Shown: piece by piece, positions 62,542 to 64,000 of the stretch
Layout: every line of letters starts with the position of its first letter
How positions within the stretch are numbered: the first letter of the stretch is position 1
NCBI RefSeq assembly: GCF_003339585.1
Contig: NZ_QPKF01000001.1
Span: 434,001-498,000, forward strand
Direction of reading: 5' to 3'
Source of the DNA: Exiguobacterium sp. RIT594
Lineage (GTDB): Bacteria > Bacillota > Bacilli > Exiguobacteriales > Exiguobacteriaceae
Length of the DNA: 64,000 bases
Notes under the pieces: model-generated
Databases searched by the model: none
Told to the model about the DNA's origin: nothing
Seen by the model: the letters and a program-made list of their open reading frames with translations, nothing else
Made by a program: the position numbers and the translations under genes

Positions 62542-63915
62542 ATGATGATAAATTTAAAACGTTTTGCTGTACATACGCTGTTATTAGTCGCGTTGATTGC
62601 TCTGATCTATGTTCCTTCCTTTGCCTTGATTTCCTTTACGGGCAAAGCAACTGTTTCTGAGAATTTCTCCGATACCGCCCGAATCGGTTCTGTTCCTGTC
62701 AGCGGATTGACAAGAAAGGAAGCCAAACCGAAAGTCCAGGAAGCAGTTACGTCCTGGTCTAAAAAAACACCATTGACCGTCGGGACAGGAGAAGAGACCT
62801 TACCGATTCCGACAGAACTGGTGACATTTAAGATTGAAGAATCCATCAAACAAGCTTCTTTGAAAAAAGGCGGATCTTTACAAGTGACTGTTGATCAAAC
62901 TGCCATGGAAGCTTATCTTGCCTCACAACCGATTACATATACAGAAGAACAGGTGAAGACGTTCAATACCTGGTTGATTAAAACAAGTAAAAAGCTGGAA
63001 GAAGGAAACTTTGACCCGTCTGAAACCGCAGCAGCCATCGATCCGGCGGGAGAAGTCGTCTCGAGTATCACGTTTACGACCCGTTCGGCAGCAGAAGAAC
63101 AGATGATTGACGCAATGGCTCAGGTCGATATCAAGGCCGGTCAATTGATGAATGTAAAAACATACGGAATGGATCCGGTAGCTGCTTCCTTCATCGGCAG
63201 TAAACTGTACGAATTATTTGCGAAAACACCGTTTGAAATCGTCGAGCGGATGCCGCATGCGGAGTTACCGGACGATATCACACTGGGTTATGATGTCAAA
63301 ATTGATGAAAAAACCGATTTCGCCGTTCGCAACACACAAGCGGTTAATTACCAAGTCGTCGCGACGAAGAACGGGAGCGATGTCACGCTTGAATTACGCG
63401 GGACACCATTTAAAGAAACGGTCACGGCTGTACTTGAAGCAGAAAAAACGATTCCGTACCGGACCATCACACGTTATTCTGCGACGTTGTCTGCCGGAAC
63501 GAGCAGTGATACACAGTCGGGGATTGAAGGAAAGTCGATTGAGTTGTATCGAGTCACGAAATCCAATCAAGGAGAAGTCAAACGACTGCTTGCCCTCGAT
63601 TTTTATGCGGCGACACCAGCCATTGTGACGAAAAGCAGCCAAGAAGAGTTACCGCCTGTCGTAACACCGCCGGCAGAAGAACCGACGACCGACTCGACGG
63701 ACGATACGACGAATGATGGAACAACAGATGACTCGACAGACGATTCAACCGATAATTCAACAGACGGAACAACCGATGGAACAACAACGCCGGAAGAACC
63801 GGTGACACCGGATCAACCGACGGTACCGGATACTCCGGACACTCCAGATACGCCGACGACAGGAGACCCGGCATCTCCGGTCGAAGATGATTCGACGGAA
63901 GGCGCTGTAGGCTGA
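62542..63915 (+). CDS. VanW-like/G5-like membrane protein with Thr/Asp/Pro-rich tail
   Basis: 457 residues. N-terminal membrane span (about 10-32), then a helical region with a possible peptidoglycan-binding-like repeat. At about 185-280 there is a VanW-like stretch (SKLYELFAKTPFEIVERMPH, ITLGYDVKIDEKTDFAVRNTQAVNYQVV) in which the usual GGGVCQ core is not visible. A G5-like segment follows (KTIPYRTITRYSATLSAG ... LLALDFYAAT). The last 75 residues are low-complexity TDDSTDD and PDTPDTP repeats, a wall-spanning spacer by appearance. No sortase signal. Start ATG at 62542 (or 62545) after AAAGGA. Neighbouring prepilins suggest a pilus link. Confidence 0.65.
   Translation: MMINLKRFAVHTLLLVALIALIYVPSFALISFTGKATVSENFSDTARIGSVPVSGLTRKEAKPKVQEAVTSWSKKTPLTVGTGEETLPIPTELVTFKIEESIKQASLKKGGSLQVTVDQTAMEAYLASQPITYTEEQVKTFNTWLIKTSKKLEEGNFDPSETAAAIDPAGEVVSSITFTTRSAAEEQMIDAMAQVDIKAGQLMNVKTYGMDPVAASFIGSKLYELFAKTPFEIVERMPHAELPDDITLGYDVKIDEKTDFAVRNTQAVNYQVVATKNGSDVTLELRGTPFKETVTAVLEAEKTIPYRTITRYSATLSAGTSSDTQSGIEGKSIELYRVTKSNQGEVKRLLALDFYAATPAIVTKSSQEELPPVVTPPAEEPTTDSTDDTTNDGTTDDSTDDSTDNSTDGTTDGTTTPEEPVTPDQPTVPDTPDTPDTPTTGDPASPVEDDSTEGAVG
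63680..63880 (+). repeat. In-frame short tandem repeats encoding the TD/PDT tail
   Basis: Degenerate hexamer to 12-mer repeats around ACGGACGATACG, GATTCAACCGAT and CCGGATACTCCG. They encode Thr-Asp-rich then Pro-Asp-Thr-rich residues at the end of the VanW/G5-like protein. Copy number may vary between strains. Confidence 0.7.
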
Positions 63916-63942
63916 TTTTGCCAAAAAGAAAAGAGGATGAAT

Positions 63943-64000
63943 ATGAACTGGACGGACTTAACAATTGAACTTGGTATCATCATCGGTCTAGCGACCATCA
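63943..64000 (+). CDS. Start of a membrane protein gene (3' end outside window)
   Basis: ATG at 63943 with AGAGGATG 8 nt upstream begins MNWTDLTIELGIIIGLATI, an N-terminus with a hydrophobic stretch. It lies 27 bp after the VanW/G5-like gene on the same strand, so it is likely co-transcribed. Too short to identify. Confidence 0.55.
   Translation, partial: MNWTDLTIELGIIIGLATI

Noticed and set aside
63680-63880. CRISPR-like array from the short repeats
   Set aside because: Repeats are short, degenerate, in-frame and without unique spacers; they encode a protein tail.
63578-63964. Ser/Pro/Leu-rich minus-strand frame opposite the VanW/G5-like tail
   Set aside because: It is the antisense of the low-complexity repeats and has no start signal.

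Overview
The window looks like a chromosomal segment from a non-sporulating member of the Bacillales, most like Exiguobacterium. That genus call is inference. The gene order follows the Bacillus subtilis pheT-to-folC backbone closely: pheT, rnhC, zapA, cvpA, polX, mutS2, yshE, lcfA, fadR, etfB, etfA, trxA, uvrC, yslB, sdhCAB, ysmA, racE, rph, ysnA, ysnB, ysoA-like, tig, clpX, lonA, ysxC, hemACDBL, valS, folC. The spore-linked genes that sit among these in B. subtilis (gerE, gerM, lonB, spoVID/ysxE) are not here. hemX and fadB are also missing. Nearly all genes are on the + strand, with strong Shine-Dalgarno sites and clear intrinsic terminators.

Layout. 1-7 kb: the 3' part of pheT, a MarR regulator with an MFS exporter, an orphan MurE ligase and RNase HIII. 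7-12.5 kb: zapA, cvpA, polX, mutS2, a DUF350 protein and a 27-residue membrane peptide. 12.6-18.4 kb: a YitT protein, then fatty-acid activation and electron transfer (lcfA, fadR, etfBA) and thioredoxin. 18.4-26.7 kb: a VOC protein, a flavin disulfide-reductase-like enzyme, uvrC, two small cytosolic proteins and succinate dehydrogenase. 26.7-32 kb: a thioesterase, HPr, glutamate racemase, RNase PH, the RdgB pyrophosphatase, a phosphodiesterase, tRNA-Arg(UCU), a lipoprotein and a YsoA-like protein. 32-38 kb: trigger factor, ClpX, LonA and EngB, which together make a protein-quality-control block.

38-45.5 kb is an insertion relative to B. subtilis between engB and hemA. It encodes a predicted surface-polysaccharide system: a membrane-anchored TIM-barrel hydrolase with a CBM9-like tail, a degenerate response-regulator protein, a HEAT-repeat membrane protein, a processive-type family 2 glycosyltransferase and an AI-2E-family permease. 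This is my best candidate for an undescribed system. 45.7-51 kb holds the heme genes from glutamyl-tRNA reductase to uroporphyrinogen III, with a near-consensus PerR box at the promoter. 51-55.3 kb holds a T-box-controlled valS and folC.

55.3-64 kb is a second lineage-specific block and looks more AT-rich. It has a 1.2-kresidue exported protein with GEVED-like and Ig-like segments, a membrane-anchored ankyrin protein, three prepilin-like genes on the opposite strand, and a VanW/G5-like membrane protein with a Thr/Asp/Pro-rich tail. It is probably part of a type IV pilus or pseudopilus locus that continues past the window.

Regulatory sites read directly from sequence include two FadR-type operators, a full-consensus cre upstream of etfB, a cre-like site in the sdhC leader, a PerR box at hemA, a CtsR-like box upstream of clpX, a 34-bp palindrome at marR, and the valS T-box. 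No insertion sequences, CRISPR arrays, prophage genes or rRNA genes were seen.
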